Shown: positions 34,454 to 43,997, numbered from the stretch's first letter. The stretch is 64,000 bases of DNA from Natrinema mahii (GCA_000690595.2 JHUT02000001.1:620001-684000), one strand, 5' to 3'. Notes: a model not told the origin generated them from the sequence alone. Numbers and translations: made by a program.

Positions 34454-35382
34454 CAGCGATACACCTCCCGGTACCGTGACGCGACGAGTTCACTGATCAG
34501 GTTCATGACGAAGGTGATGACGAACAGGGTCAGTCCGACCGCGAAGAGGCTCTTGTACGCCGGGCCCTGCCCGACGATGTCGCCGGTGCCGATCTGGACC
34601 ATCGCGGAGGTCATCGGCTGGATCGAATCGAGGAACATCCCCGCCGGGTCGGTTAGGTCGATCATCCGCGGCGTCTGGCCCGCGGCGATGGCGACGATCA
34701 TCGTCTCGCCGATCGCCCGCGAGAGCGCGAGGATAAAGGAGGAGAAGATCCCCGACAGCGCCGCCGGCACGACGACCGACGTCGAGACGGTGAACTTCGT
34801 CGCTCCGAGCCCGTAACTGGCCTGCCGCAGCGAGTCCGGGACGGCGCTCATCGCGTCCTCGCTGATCGAGGACACCATCGGGATGATCATGATGCCGACC
34901 ATGATCGAGGCCGACAGCGCGTTGAACGTCGAGAGATCGACCGGCAGGATCGTGTCGATCGCCGGCGTGACATAGACCAGCGCGAAGTAGCCGTAGACGA
35001 CCGTCGGGACGCCGGCGAGTACCTCGAGCGCCGGTTTGAGATAGGCCCGCTGTCGATCGGAGGCGTACTCGCTGAGATAGATCGCGGTCAGGAGTCCGAT
35101 CGGGAGCGCGACCAGCGCCGAGCCGATCGTGATGACCAGCGTCCCCGAGATCAGCGGGAGGACGCCGAAGGCGATCGGTTCGTTCGTCGGACTCCAGCGC
35201 GTGCCGGTGAGGAAGTCGACGAGCGAAACCTGAGCGAAGAAATCGACCGCGTCGATCAGCAACGTCAGGATGATCGCGACGGTCGTCAGGATCGACAGGA
35301 GCGCACACAGCATGAAGAGATAGCGAAACGCGGTGCCCCGCGCCGTGCGGATCCCGTCGTGGGAGAAGTCCGGCTGGCTCAT
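34453..35382 (-). CDS. pstC1: Phosphate ABC transporter permease PstC, first copy
   Basis: The product is 309 residues with six membrane helices. The EAA loop is [20 protein letters not shown], and [18 protein letters not shown] is typical of Pst[21 protein letters not shown] and [19 protein letters not shown] are also family-typical. Its start overlaps the end of pstS1 by four bases (ATGA), and its end overlaps pstA1. Confidence 0.96.
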   Translation of the reverse strand: MSQPDFSHDGIRTARGTAFRYLFMLCALLSILTTVAIILTLLIDAVDFFAQVSLVDFLTGTRWSPTNEPIAFGVLPLISGTLVITIGSALVALPIGLLTAIYLSEYASDRQRAYLKPALEVLAGVPTVVYGYFALVYVTPAIDTILPVDLSTFNALSASIMVGIMIIPMVSSISEDAMSAVPDSLRQASYGLGATKFTVSTSVVVPAALSGIFSSFILALSRAIGETMIVAIAAGQTPRMIDLTDPAGMFLDSIQPMTSAMVQIGTGDIVGQGPAYKSLFAVGLTLFVITFVMNLISELVASRYREVYR

Positions 35383-36353
35383 GCCGTCACCTCCTCGATC
35401 TCGTCCTCGAGTTCATCGAGGTTCTCGTCGCGTTTCTCCTCGGTGATCGGCACGTAGCCGACCTCGGAGACGAGGTCCGTCGCGGCCCGCTCCATGTAGA
35501 AGCGAGCGAAGTCACGGACGGCCGACTTCTCGAGCGACTCCTTGGCGACGTAGATGAACAGGGGTCGCGAGAGGGGCGTGTACTCGCCGTTCATCGCCGT
35601 CTCGATCGACGGCTCGACGCAGCCGTCACCATCGTCGATCGAGAGCGCCTTGATCGAGTCCGGGTTCTCGCTGTAGTACGAGAAGCCGAAGTAGCCCATC
35701 GCGTACTTCGAGCCCTGGACCCCCTGGACGATCGTTCGGTCGCGCTCGGTCGCGTGGTAGTCGCTTCGATGATTTTCTTCCTCGCCGATGATGGCCTCGT
35801 TGAAGTAGTCGAACGTGCCGGAGGTCGTCGCGGCCCCGTACAGTTCGAACGGTTCGTCGGGCCACTCGTCGTCGATATCGCTCCAGTGGGTCGCGCCGTC
35901 GGCGCGCCAGATCTCCCGGAGCTGTTCGACGGTGAGACAGTCGACCCAGTCGGCGTCGGGGTTGACGACGACCGTCAGCGCGTCGGTCGCGACCTGAAAC
36001 TCCATCGGCGTGATACTGTTGTTTCCACACTGTTCAATCTCGGCGTCGGCGATCGCCCGACTCGCGTTGTTAATGTCGGTCCGTCCCGCACAGAAGAAGT
36101 TCCCGAACCCACCGCCGGTTCCGGTCTTACTGAGCGAGAGGTTGACGGTGGGGTTCTCCTCGGAAAACGAGGAGGCGATCGCCTCGGTCACGGGGAAGAC
36201 GGTACTGCTCCCCGCGATGTTTACGTTGTTACCCTCCGCGGCGAAAACGCCGGTACAACCGGCCAACCCGCCGGAGAGGCCAACGCCCGCCGCGGCGAGA
36301 AAGTCACGCCGACCGAGTCCGGCCGGCAACGACGCCGTGGAATCTCTCGACAT
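35379..36353 (-). CDS. pstS1: Phosphate-binding lipoprotein PstS, first copy
   Basis: The product is 324 residues from ATG 36353; a GTG immediately upstream (36356) would add one residue. It has a twin-arginine signal GRRDFLAAAGVGLSGGLAGC with lipobox LAGC. The phosphate-binding core has NIAGSSTVFPVTEAIASSFS, SKTGTGGGFGNFFCAGRTDI and TTSGTFDYFNEAI, equal to the SGSG and GSGT-type loops that contact phosphate. It heads the operon pstS1-C1-A1-B1. Confidence 0.95.
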   Translation of the reverse strand: MSRDSTASLPAGLGRRDFLAAAGVGLSGGLAGCTGVFAAEGNNVNIAGSSTVFPVTEAIASSFSEENPTVNLSLSKTGTGGGFGNFFCAGRTDINNASRAIADAEIEQCGNNSITPMEFQVATDALTVVVNPDADWVDCLTVEQLREIWRADGATHWSDIDDEWPDEPFELYGAATTSGTFDYFNEAIIGEEENHRSDYHATERDRTIVQGVQGSKYAMGYFGFSYYSENPDSIKALSIDDGDGCVEPSIETAMNGEYTPLSRPLFIYVAKESLEKSAVRDFARFYMERAATDLVSEVGYVPITEEKRDENLDELEDEIEEVTA

Positions 36354-36780
36354 CACCGGATCGAAGTCACAGAGTAGGTAAGTATACTACTATGAGATCT
36401 ATATAGCACTATGTACTACTGCGGCGATTCACTGGGTCCCAGCCCAGGGCCGGCGACGGCGTCTCGAACGCATACATATGGCAATAGTTGCCACCCACCA
36501 ATCTAGTGGTGTCTGAAGGTACTTCGGTCCGTCCACTATTCGGCTGAAGACGAGGTGACATATATAGACGAGTCATGCCGAGAACCGAGCGAGAGATGGT
36601 GGGCAGTCTCGGGGCCGCTGGTGCCGATGTCGGCGGCGATCCGGTCGGCCGTGGCGTTGTCGCGGTATTCCCCATGAATTCGTTCGAATTGCGCAAACTA
36701 CGTCAGCAGGGAGCCCACAGCGGACAAAATCAGACGCGACGTGACGTGTCTCTCGGTCGATCGCCGTATAGAGACGACCG
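36354..36780. other. Promoter region between the two pst clusters
   Basis: No reliable gene is seen. It carries several TATA-like sites (GTAGTATACT, minus strand 36381-36390; CATATATAG 36558-36566) and inverted repeats CTGGG...CCCAG near 36431-36445 and CACCA...TGGTG near 36497-36512. The minus-strand site is well placed to start transcription of pstS1. A phosphate-response operator may lie here but no known box could be confirmed. Confidence 0.5.
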
Positions 36781-37500
36781 TCAGGCAAGCAGCGACGCGT
36801 CGTTCTCGAGGGCATACAGCGTTCGAGCGGCGACGTTGACCGCGTGGTCGCCGACGCGTTCGATATCGCGGACGACAACGAGGGTTCGTGAGACGTCCGC
36901 GAGAAGGGGGCCGGCGGGGCGACCGCCGCTTCCGGCCCCGGACGATCGGCCCCCGATGCAGTCGTCGGCGTCGCGACGCAACTCGATGAGCCGCCGGCCG
37001 ACGCGCTCGGTCACCGCCTCACAGCGGCGATCGAGTTCCGCGTCGCGCTCGGCGACCGCCCGGCAGGCCGCCGGTTCCTCGTCGACGAACGCCTCGACCG
37101 CGGCCTCGAGTTGCTCGAGTGCCAGCGCGGCGATTCGCTCGAAGTCCACGTCCGGCAACGCCGGATCCGAGCCGGTTGCGTCGAGCGTGTACTCGGCCAG
37201 ATTGGTCGCCAGATCGCCCACCCGCTCGAGGTCGGTGACGATCGTGAACGCGGCGACGACGGTCCGGAGGTCGCCGGCGACGGGCTGGTACAGTGCCAGG
37301 AGGTCGAGACACTCCCGTTCGATCTCGAGATACCGGTCGTTGACCGCGTGGTCTCGCTCGATCACCTCGCGTGCGAGCGACCGATCGCCGGTAAACAGCG
37401 CTGAACAGCCGTCTGCGAGCTGTTGCCGGACGAGATCGCCCATCGAAACGACCGTCTCGCGGAGCCGTTCGAGACGGTCTCGGTAGTCCTCGCGGGTCAT
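36781..37500 (-). CDS. phoU2: PhoU family protein at the end of the second pst operon
   Basis: The product is 239 residues from ATG 37500, which overlaps the pstB2 stop as TGATG, indicating coupled translation. It has PhoU repeats: LYQPVAGDLRTVVAAFTIVT, DLERVGDLATNLAEYT and RDIERVGDHAVNVAARTLYA. A Gly/Ser-rich loop (GGRSSGAGSGGRPAGP) interrupts the second repeat, absent from the other PhoU at 31248. It is likely the dedicated regulator of the second transporter. Confidence 0.93.
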   Translation of the reverse strand: MTREDYRDRLERLRETVVSMGDLVRQQLADGCSALFTGDRSLAREVIERDHAVNDRYLEIERECLDLLALYQPVAGDLRTVVAAFTIVTDLERVGDLATNLAEYTLDATGSDPALPDVDFERIAALALEQLEAAVEAFVDEEPAACRAVAERDAELDRRCEAVTERVGRRLIELRRDADDCIGGRSSGAGSGGRPAGPLLADVSRTLVVVRDIERVGDHAVNVAARTLYALENDASLLA

Positions 37501-38411
37501 CACCCGAACTTACCGGTGATGTAGTCCTCGACGCGCTCGTGTTCGGGGTTCTCGAAGATCTTGTCAGTGTCGTCGAACTCGACGAGTTCCCCGCCGGTCA
37601 GGAAGACCGCGGTCTTGTCGGAGATCCGGGCCGCCTGCTGCATGTTGTGTGTGACGATGACGACCGTGTACTCCTCGGCTAAATCCTCGATCAGGTCTTC
37701 GATCTTCGAGGTCGCGATCGGATCCAGCGCCGAGGCCGGTTCGTCCATCAGAAGGACGTCCGGGTCCGGCGCGATCGCCCGCGCGATACACAGCCGCTGT
37801 TGCTGGCCACCCGAGAGGTCCAGCCCGCTCGAGTCCAACTGGTCTTCGACCTCCTCGAGTAAGGCGGCCCGCTCGAGCGCCCGATGGACCGTTTCATCGA
37901 CGTCGTCCGCCTTGTCCTGTACCTCGAGTCCGAACGCGACGTTGTCGTAGATGCTCTTGGGGAACGGGTTCGGCGTCTGGAAGACCATGCCGATCTTCCG
38001 GCGTAAGGCGACGGGGTCGACGTCGTCGTCGTAGACGTTTTTGCCCTCGAATCGGAGGTCTCCGTCGACGCGGGCGGCGTCGATGAGGTCGTTCATCCGA
38101 TTGATCGAGCGCAGGAACGTCGACTTCCCACAGCCCGACGGGCCGATAAGCGCAGTGACGCCGTTTTCGGGAATCTCGATGTCGACGCCCTCGAGGGCCT
38201 GCACATCATCGTAGAAGACGTCGAGGTCTCGTGCCTCGATCACCGTATCGGCATCAGCGGGCACCGTACCGCCCTCGACGTCGAGCGAGGCATCGAGAAG
38301 CGAGTCGCTCGTCGCGTCGGATCCCGTGGTCGGTTCGGAGACGGCCGTTTCGCTGCCGTCCGTTCGCTGTTCGTCGTCGCCGTCGACGTTTCGTGTGTCG
38401 TTTTGCGTCAT
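37500..38411 (-). CDS. pstB2: Phosphate ABC transporter ATP-binding protein, second copy
   Basis: The product is 303 residues with an ABC core almost identical to pstB1: [42 protein letters not shown] and [14 protein letters not shown]. The first 60 residues form an acidic, divergent extension. It starts one base after the end of pstA2 and ends overlapping phoU2. The high similarity of the cores and difference of the extension point to an ancient operon duplication kept similar by selection or gene conversion. Confidence 0.95.
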   Translation of the reverse strand: MTQNDTRNVDGDDEQRTDGSETAVSEPTTGSDATSDSLLDASLDVEGGTVPADADTVIEARDLDVFYDDVQALEGVDIEIPENGVTALIGPSGCGKSTFLRSINRMNDLIDAARVDGDLRFEGKNVYDDDVDPVALRRKIGMVFQTPNPFPKSIYDNVAFGLEVQDKADDVDETVHRALERAALLEEVEDQLDSSGLDLSGGQQQRLCIARAIAPDPDVLLMDEPASALDPIATSKIEDLIEDLAEEYTVVIVTHNMQQAARISDKTAVFLTGGELVEFDDTDKIFENPEHERVEDYITGKFG

Positions 38412-38412
38412 T

Positions 38413-40050
38413 TCAATCGCGCCTCTGGTACTTGTTGCGCAGCAAGATTGCGGTGCCGTTCATCATCAGCAAGACGATGAGCAACACGAGGACGCCCGCT
38501 GCGAGGACGCCGTGGTAGAAGTCCGGTTTGGCCAACTGCGCCCACGAGTAGAGCTGTCGCGGCATCGCGCTGAACAGCCCGAAGAACGAGGTCGGCGAGA
38601 TCCGAACGACCGCCGCGACGCCGACCATCAACAACGGTGCCGTTTCGCCGATCGCGCGGCCGAGCGCGAGGATCGTCCCGGTCAGAATCCCCGGCATCGC
38701 CCGCGGTAGGACGACGGTGCGGACCGTCTGCCATCGCGTCGCGCCCATCCCGTAGGCCGCCTGTCGCTGCGAGTCGGGCACGGCCCGAATCGCCTCCTGC
38801 GCGGAGACGATGACGATCGGCAGAATAAGCAGCGCAACCGTCAACCCGCCGACGATGACGATCCCGGGCTGGAGCCCGCCTGCGTTGATAAACAGTGCCA
38901 GGCCGAGTAGCCCGTAAACGACCGACGGAACGCCCGCGAGGTTCGCGATGTTGATCTCGACGAGTTCGACAAACGATCCGAGCAGTCCGCCCGTGGGCGC
39001 GTACTCCTCGAGGTAGATCGCAGCCCCGACGCCGACCGGGAACGCCGCGAGTGCGACGACGATAATCATCATCACCGACCCGACGAGTGCGGGATAGATG
39101 CCGGCTTCCCGCGGCGTTCGGTTGTGAGCGTTGGTCAGAAACTCCCAGTCGAGCCAGACGTCCGGTCCGGTGAACCCGGCAGTTTCGACGACAACGGCAC
39201 AGACGACCACGCCGGCCGCGAGCGCGACCGGCAGTGCGAGTCCGGAAACGCCCTCACCACCGCTGAGAACGCGCTCGACGTATAGCCCGACGGGAACGCC
39301 GACGACCGTCGTCAGGATGAGCCAGGTCGTCCAGGAGACGCCCGCGACCGGCCCGGCGACGGCACCGAGGGCCGCCGCGGCGACCGTCGCCCCGCCGGCG
39401 ATCAGGCCCGCGCGCTCGCTTTCGCGCTCGCGCCGGACGTACCACCCGACCGCCAGCGCGACCGGCACTACGAACGTTCCCAGCAGCGATAGCGGTGCCA
39501 TCGGAAGGACCGGAAGCGACAGGATCAGCGACCGCAGGCTCGGAACGAGCCCGGGGAGTCCGACGATCGTGACCACGAGGACGATCGCGCCGATCGCGGC
39601 CCGCTCGAACGCGCCGGCCCGCCGAACCCGATCGTGGACCTCGAGCGCGCCGTACGCCACGAGTGCCGCGACGACGAGCGCGAGCCACTCGTGTGGGCTG
39701 ACGATGTGTCTGAATACGATACCAACGCCGCCTGCGAGTAGCGTCGCGGCGATAGGCAGTCCAACCGCCGTATAGGCGACTTCACCCGCCCGCGGGTCGT
39801 AGCGGTAGTAGTAGGCCGCGAGGGCGACCGCCGGAACCGCGACGGTCGCGGCGACCGTCGCCCACCAGGCCGGGTCGGCCGTTCCCGGTTCGATCGCGTC
39901 GACCGCCACGTAGACGAGGAAGACGAACACGAGAAACAGCGCGAGCAGCGTCGCACCGAGGCAGCCGGCTTTGAACAGCAGCCCGCGGAGCTGGCTCACC
40001 TGCCCGTCGGAACCGAACCAGGCGCCCGCCGAGTCGTCGGTCGTCGCCAT
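38413..40050 (-). CDS. pstA2: Phosphate ABC transporter permease PstA, second copy, with long N-terminal membrane extension
   Basis: The product is 545 residues, almost twice the 280-300 residues of normal PstA. Residues from about 300 on are a standard PstA ([56 protein letters not shown]). The first 300 residues add about eight further hydrophobic segments with no recognised domain. A strong ribosome-binding sequence GGAGGTG (plus-strand complement 40059-40065) lies eight bases before ATG 40050, inside a 17-codon ORF that links it to pstC2. Confidence 0.9.
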   Translation of the reverse strand: MATTDDSAGAWFGSDGQVSQLRGLLFKAGCLGATLLALFLVFVFLVYVAVDAIEPGTADPAWWATVAATVAVPAVALAAYYYRYDPRAGEVAYTAVGLPIAATLLAGGVGIVFRHIVSPHEWLALVVAALVAYGALEVHDRVRRAGAFERAAIGAIVLVVTIVGLPGLVPSLRSLILSLPVLPMAPLSLLGTFVVPVALAVGWYVRRERESERAGLIAGGATVAAAALGAVAGPVAGVSWTTWLILTTVVGVPVGLYVERVLSGGEGVSGLALPVALAAGVVVCAVVVETAGFTGPDVWLDWEFLTNAHNRTPREAGIYPALVGSVMMIIVVALAAFPVGVGAAIYLEEYAPTGGLLGSFVELVEINIANLAGVPSVVYGLLGLALFINAGGLQPGIVIVGGLTVALLILPIVIVSAQEAIRAVPDSQRQAAYGMGATRWQTVRTVVLPRAMPGILTGTILALGRAIGETAPLLMVGVAAVVRISPTSFFGLFSAMPRQLYSWAQLAKPDFYHGVLAAGVLVLLIVLLMMNGTAILLRNKYQRRD

Positions 40051-40103
40051 CAGCGACGCACCTCCGTTGCGAACGTGACGCTCGCAGTGGTCGCTCGGTT
40101 CAT
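40050..40103 (-). CDS. 17-codon ORF bridging pstC2 and pstA2
   Basis: It reads MNRATTASVTFATEVRR. Its ATG overlaps the pstC2 stop (ATGA), its stop overlaps the pstA2 start (TGATG), and GGAGGAG lies a few bases before its ATG. The first pst operon joins pstC and pstA directly, without such an ORF. It may keep ribosomes moving between the two permease genes, or be a remnant of an insertion. Confidence 0.45.
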   Translation of the reverse strand: MNRATTASVTFATEVRR

Positions 40104-41041
40104 TGGTACTCCTCCCGGTAGCGTGCGGCGATGCGGTTGCTGAGCAGATTCATGCTGAAGGTAATGGCGAACAGCGTCAGTCCGATTGCGAACATCGAGT
40201 AGTATCCCGCGGTTCCGCCGGACAGGTCCGTCGTCACCGCCTGCACCATGGCGGCGGTCATCGTCTGGCCGGAGTTGAGGAGATTCGCGAACGGCTGGGA
40301 CGGATCGAACATTCGGGCCCGGCTGCCACCGGCAACCACGACGATCATCGTCTCACCGATCGCCCGCGAGAGCGCCAGAATGTACGAGGAGAAGATCCCC
40401 GAAATCGACGCGGGGATGACGATCTTCGTCGAGACTTCGAACTTCGTGGCGCCGAGGCCGTAGCCCGCCTGTCGCAGCGAGTCCGGGACGGCACTCATCG
40501 CGTCCTCGCTGATCGAGGAGACCATCGGAATGATCATGATCCCGACCATGATCGACGCCGAGAGCAGGTTAAACAGGCTCACCCCGAGTCCGATCTGCTG
40601 AAGCCACGGCGTCAGATAGACGAGCGCGAAGAAGCCGTAGACGACGGTCGGGATTCCCGCGAGGATCTCGAGTGCCGGTTTCAGCACCGATCGCATCCGG
40701 TCGCTAGCGTATTCGCTCAGATAGACCGCCGCGGCGGTACCGATCGGGATCGCGACGAGCGCCGAGACGACCGTCACGACGAGCGTCGCGGACAGTAGCG
40801 GCAGGATACCGAGGATCGGGTTCTCGCTCCGGAGGACCCACTCGGTTCCGGTGAAGAACGCGTACGGGTCGACCCGTCCGAAGAACTCGAGGGCGTCGAT
40901 CGCCAGCGTCGCGACGATACCAACCGTCACGAAGACTGTCAGTGCTGCACAGCAGAACAGTAACCCGTGATATAACCGTTCCTTTGCGATTCGTCCGTTC
41001 GCCGATCGTGTGAGATCGGCTTCTATTGGTGTGTCACTCAT
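40100..41041 (-). CDS. pstC2: Phosphate ABC transporter permease PstC, second copy
   Basis: The product is 313 residues with six membrane helices. Its EAA loop, [20 protein letters not shown], and [20 protein letters not shown] match PstC1. A GGAGG sequence (minus strand, about 41056-41060) precedes ATG 41041. It starts 41 bases after pstS2. Confidence 0.96.
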   Translation of the reverse strand: MSDTPIEADLTRSANGRIAKERLYHGLLFCCAALTVFVTVGIVATLAIDALEFFGRVDPYAFFTGTEWVLRSENPILGILPLLSATLVVTVVSALVAIPIGTAAAVYLSEYASDRMRSVLKPALEILAGIPTVVYGFFALVYLTPWLQQIGLGVSLFNLLSASIMVGIMIIPMVSSISEDAMSAVPDSLRQAGYGLGATKFEVSTKIVIPASISGIFSSYILALSRAIGETMIVVVAGGSRARMFDPSQPFANLLNSGQTMTAAMVQAVTTDLSGGTAGYYSMFAIGLTLFAITFSMNLLSNRIAARYREEYQ

Positions 41042-41082
41042 TTTCTATTCGGTTTCCTCCGGAAAAATGATTATCGTCCGCG

Positions 41083-42057
41083 TTACTCGCCCGCTGCGCT
41101 CTCGAGCGCGCTCATGTTCTCGTCGACCATGTCCTGGTTCGCGGGGACGTAGCCGACCTCGTCAGCGATCCAGTCGGCGTTGGAGTTCTCGAGGTAGAAT
41201 TTCATGAACTCGTAGACCGGCTCCCGCTGGACTGCCTCTTCGGAGGGGTAGACGAACAGCGGTCGGGCCAGCGGATACGTCCCATCTTTGGCCGCCGGCA
41301 GACTCGGGGAGGCCGGGTCGTCGCTCTCGCTCTCCGCGATATCGAGGGCCTTGACGCGGTCCTCGTTTTCGCTGTAGTAGGCGTAGCCGAAGTACCCCAT
41401 CGCGTACGGGCTGTTCTCCAGGCCCTGAATGATCGTGTTGTCGTCCTCGGTGCCCTCGTACTCGGTCCGGTGGCTGCCGCCGTTGACGTTCTCGGTGAAC
41501 CAGTCGTAGGTCCCTGAGGTCGTATCGGGGCCGTAGAGTTCGAGTTCTTTGTCGGGCCAGTCGGAGTTGACGTCGGACCACAGAGTGGCGCTGTCGTCGC
41601 CCCAGATCTGTGCCAGTTCGTCGAAGGTCATGCTGTCGACCCAATCGTTGTCGGGACTGACGGCCACCGTGAGCGCGTCACCCGCGATGTGCATCTCCAT
41701 CGGCGTGACGTCGTTCTCGGCACAGTGGTCCTCTTCTTCCGATTTGATCGGTCGCGATGCGCCGTTGATGTCGGCGTCCCCGGGACAGAAGTGGTTCTCG
41801 AAGCCGCCACCGCTCCCGGTCGAGTCGGTCGTCACGTTGACCTTCGGGTACTCCTCCATGAATCGCTGGGCCATCTCGTCGGAGATCGGGAAGACGGTAC
41901 TCGAACCCTTCACGATGACCTGCCCGGAGAGTTCGCCGTCGCCGTCCTCGTCGCTCGTTTCACTGCAACCCGCGAGAGCGACCGCGCCGACAGCCCCGGT
42001 CGCGGCGATAAACTTCCGTCGCGATACTGCGTCGCGTCCGAACTGGTTGTCTGCCAT
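41083..42057 (-). CDS. pstS2: Phosphate-binding lipoprotein PstS, second copy
   Basis: The product is 324 residues from ATG 42057; a GTG codon directly before it (42060) could also start. SRRKFIAATGAVGAVALAGC has the twin-arginine motif and lipobox. Phosphate-contacting motifs are VKGSSTVFPISDEMAQRF, DSTGSGGGFENHFCPGDADI and TTSGTYDWFTENV. It is clearly homologous to, but diverged from, PstS1, so the two systems may differ in affinity. It begins the pstS2-C2-A2-B2-phoU2 operon. Confidence 0.95.
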   Translation of the reverse strand: MADNQFGRDAVSRRKFIAATGAVGAVALAGCSETSDEDGDGELSGQVIVKGSSTVFPISDEMAQRFMEEYPKVNVTTDSTGSGGGFENHFCPGDADINGASRPIKSEEEDHCAENDVTPMEMHIAGDALTVAVSPDNDWVDSMTFDELAQIWGDDSATLWSDVNSDWPDKELELYGPDTTSGTYDWFTENVNGGSHRTEYEGTEDDNTIIQGLENSPYAMGYFGYAYYSENEDRVKALDIAESESDDPASPSLPAAKDGTYPLARPLFVYPSEEAVQREPVYEFMKFYLENSNADWIADEVGYVPANQDMVDENMSALESAAGE

Positions 42058-42220
42058 CACGTGGTTGATTCGAGACGGTATAAAAAAGGGATGCTATGAA
42101 CCATATATACTGATCAGTGATCACATAGAGATATATAGGCCTATTTCGTCGATCGTGGCGGGGCCGGAACGCGGTGCGGTCGGGCGGCGACACGTCACCG
42201 GCTCGACCGAGTCGGCAGCG
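42058..42220. promoter_or_regulatory. pstS2 promoter region with palindromes
   Basis: On the minus strand GTATATATGG (42101-42110) is a good TATA element. Next to it, ACTGATCAGT (42109-42118) is a perfect palindrome, and TGATCA occurs twice with one base between (42111-42116, 42118-42123). These could be the binding site of a phosphate-responsive repressor or activator. Confidence 0.5.
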
Positions 42221-42302
42221 ATAGTAGCCATTGCAACGATTTACACACTGATCGCAACGCTGTCGTGCGATCAGGTGTGCAATGACTGTCAGCGGCTACT
42301 AT
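42221..42302 (+). repeat. 82-bp inverted-end element, copy 1
   Basis: The ends ATAGTAGCC and GGCTACTAT are perfect nine-base inverted repeats. Inside, CTGATCGCA and TGCGATCAG pair around a nine-base loop, with flanking CACAC/GTGTG. The same element is at 57961-58045 (opposite strand) and 63760-63842. It is non-coding and too short for a transposase; it could be a MITE-type element. Confidence 0.75.
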
Positions 42303-42663
42303 CGCCCTCGAGACGTTCCCACCGGTCCGGACGCTCGAGGCATCGGGACCGGAATTTATACCGGGTATTCGTCTCGGGTATCCGTGACCGAAATTCGTCA
42401 CCGCTGATCCGATATCGCGAGACGATCGCCACGCCAGTCTAGACGCTCGTCTACCGGTGCGGACAGGACCGCTGACCCGGAGCGAGTCCGAACTGTCCCG
42501 ATATATATACCGGTGCTGTTTCCCTCCCCACAGCCGGCACTTACATGTGGCTTTTTCGCGCCGTGGTCGGCTCCTGTGGCCCCAAAGCACTGATATACCG
42601 ACGTTCGGGAAACGCTCTATAGAGACACGCATATTTATGCTCTCGCGGTCGAAATCCCACTCT
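42303..42663. other. Promoter region of the AbrB-PhoU regulator
   Basis: No gene is seen. ATATTTAT at 42631-42638 sits 26-33 nt before ATG 42664. A second TATA-like GATATATATACC lies near 42500-42515. This region with the repeat upstream separates the divergent pstS2 operon and the regulator gene. Confidence 0.45.
42631..42638 (+). promoter_or_regulatory. TATA box of the AbrB-PhoU gene
   Basis: ATATTTAT lies 26-33 nt upstream of ATG 42664, so the transcript should begin almost at that codon. This argues against the upstream in-frame ATG at 42637. Confidence 0.6.
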
Positions 42664-43659
42664 ATGGAGACGCGAAAGGTCCAGGTGACTGGCGGGTCGA
42701 CCTACACCGTCTCGCTCCCGAAGACGTGGGCGACCGACAACGACGTCAGCGCCGGAACGACCGTCGAGTTCTACCCCGAGGACGATGCGCTCTTGTTGAC
42801 TCCCCAGAGCGATATCGAACGGCAGGAGGGGAGTCTCGACATCTCGAGTCTCGAGGGCGAGCGCCTGACCCGGGCCGTGATGACGATGTACGTCAGCGGC
42901 TTCGACATCATCCGGCTCGAGGCGGGCCGGATCACGACGGACCAGCGGCGGGCGATCCGGGACGCGACACAGGGGCTGGTCGGGGTCGAAGTGCTGGAGG
43001 AGACGACCGACAGCGTCGTCATTCAGGACCTGCTCGATTCCTCGGAACTCTCGATCGTCAACGCCGTCACCCGGATGCGCCTGATCGCCCAGTCGATGCT
43101 CGAGGACGCGGTGCGGGCGCTGACCGAGAACGACGACGACATCGCCGAGGACGTGATCGAGCGCGACGACGACGTCGACCGGCTCTGGCTGGTCGTCTCG
43201 CGGATCTTCCGGGCAACCCTGCGATCGCCCAAGGCCGCCGAGGAACTCGGCGTCCCGCGCGAGGACTGTTTCGACTTCCACTCGAGCGCCCGCCAACTCG
43301 AGCGCGTCGCCGACCACGCCGCCAAGATCAGCAACCTCGCGCTCAAGCTCGAGGAGATCCCCGAGCCGGTCGCCGACGGGCTCGAGGAGCTACGGACCGA
43401 CGCCGCGACGGTGCTGGAGAAGTCGATGGACGCGCTGTTTGCCGACGAGACCGAGGAGGCCAACCGACTCGGTCACGACGCCCGCGAGGCGGTTCTCGAG
43501 ATCGACGAACACACCCGCCAGCTCGACGACATGCTGCGGGACCTAGAGCCGGTACAGGCCCAGTCGCTGGGGTTGATCGTCGACTCGCTGTCTCGAAGCG
43601 CCGACTACGGCGGGAACATCGCCGAGACGGCGCTGCAGAAGGCCGCCCCGAGACCCTGA
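42664..43659 (+). CDS. AbrB/SpoVT-domain plus PhoU-domain regulator
   Basis: The product is 331 residues from ATG 42664. It starts METRKVQVTGGSTYTVSLPK and TWATDNDVSAGTTVEFYPED, a swapped-hairpin AbrB/SpoVT-type DNA-binding fold. The remainder, from VIQDLLDSSELSIVNAVTRM, is PhoU-like (ARQLERVADHAAKISNLALK; SLSRSADYGGNIAETALQ). Combining DNA binding with a PhoU phosphate-sensing domain suggests a transcriptional regulator of phosphate genes; it lies divergently from the second pst operon. That role is inferred from architecture and location. Confidence 0.9.
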   Translation: METRKVQVTGGSTYTVSLPKTWATDNDVSAGTTVEFYPEDDALLLTPQSDIERQEGSLDISSLEGERLTRAVMTMYVSGFDIIRLEAGRITTDQRRAIRDATQGLVGVEVLEETTDSVVIQDLLDSSELSIVNAVTRMRLIAQSMLEDAVRALTENDDDIAEDVIERDDDVDRLWLVVSRIFRATLRSPKAAEELGVPREDCFDFHSSARQLERVADHAAKISNLALKLEEIPEPVADGLEELRTDAATVLEKSMDALFADETEEANRLGHDAREAVLEIDEHTRQLDDMLRDLEPVQAQSLGLIVDSLSRSADYGGNIAETALQKAAPRP

Positions 43660-43997
43660 CGAGACGACGCTCCGGCGTTGCTCACTTCCGGTTACTGCGA
43701 GGGTGGTCGGTCGTGAGTTCGATGAACGAGGTGTTCTGCTATCGTGGCAATACGGAAGTCCCACGCCCTCCCCAACCGATTCGCTCGTGCCTCCGGCACT
43801 CGCTCATCCCTCGCACAGTGTTATCGACCGCCCTCACTATCGTTCGGCCGGCCGACAGCGCGCGCCACCGCATGCCAGTTGATCGGCCCGAGCTACGACG
43901 CTGAGTCCCGTACTGACCGTACGCTTCGGAATCAGGACGGATTCACTTCCGCCCTCCTCCGGGAACGCTTTTTAAGCCCCACCTCCAAAGGAAAACG
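43660..43997. other. Intergenic region before the rpa operon
   Basis: No gene is seen. It contains a GTGCC-TCC-GGCAC hairpin at 43787-43799 within a GC-rich run. The TATA element TTTTTAA (43969-43975) at its end probably drives the rpa operon. Confidence 0.45.
43969..43975 (+). promoter_or_regulatory. TATA box of the rpa operon
   Basis: TTTTTAA lies 23-29 nt before the rpa ATG at 43998, giving a leaderless or nearly leaderless transcript. Confidence 0.6.
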
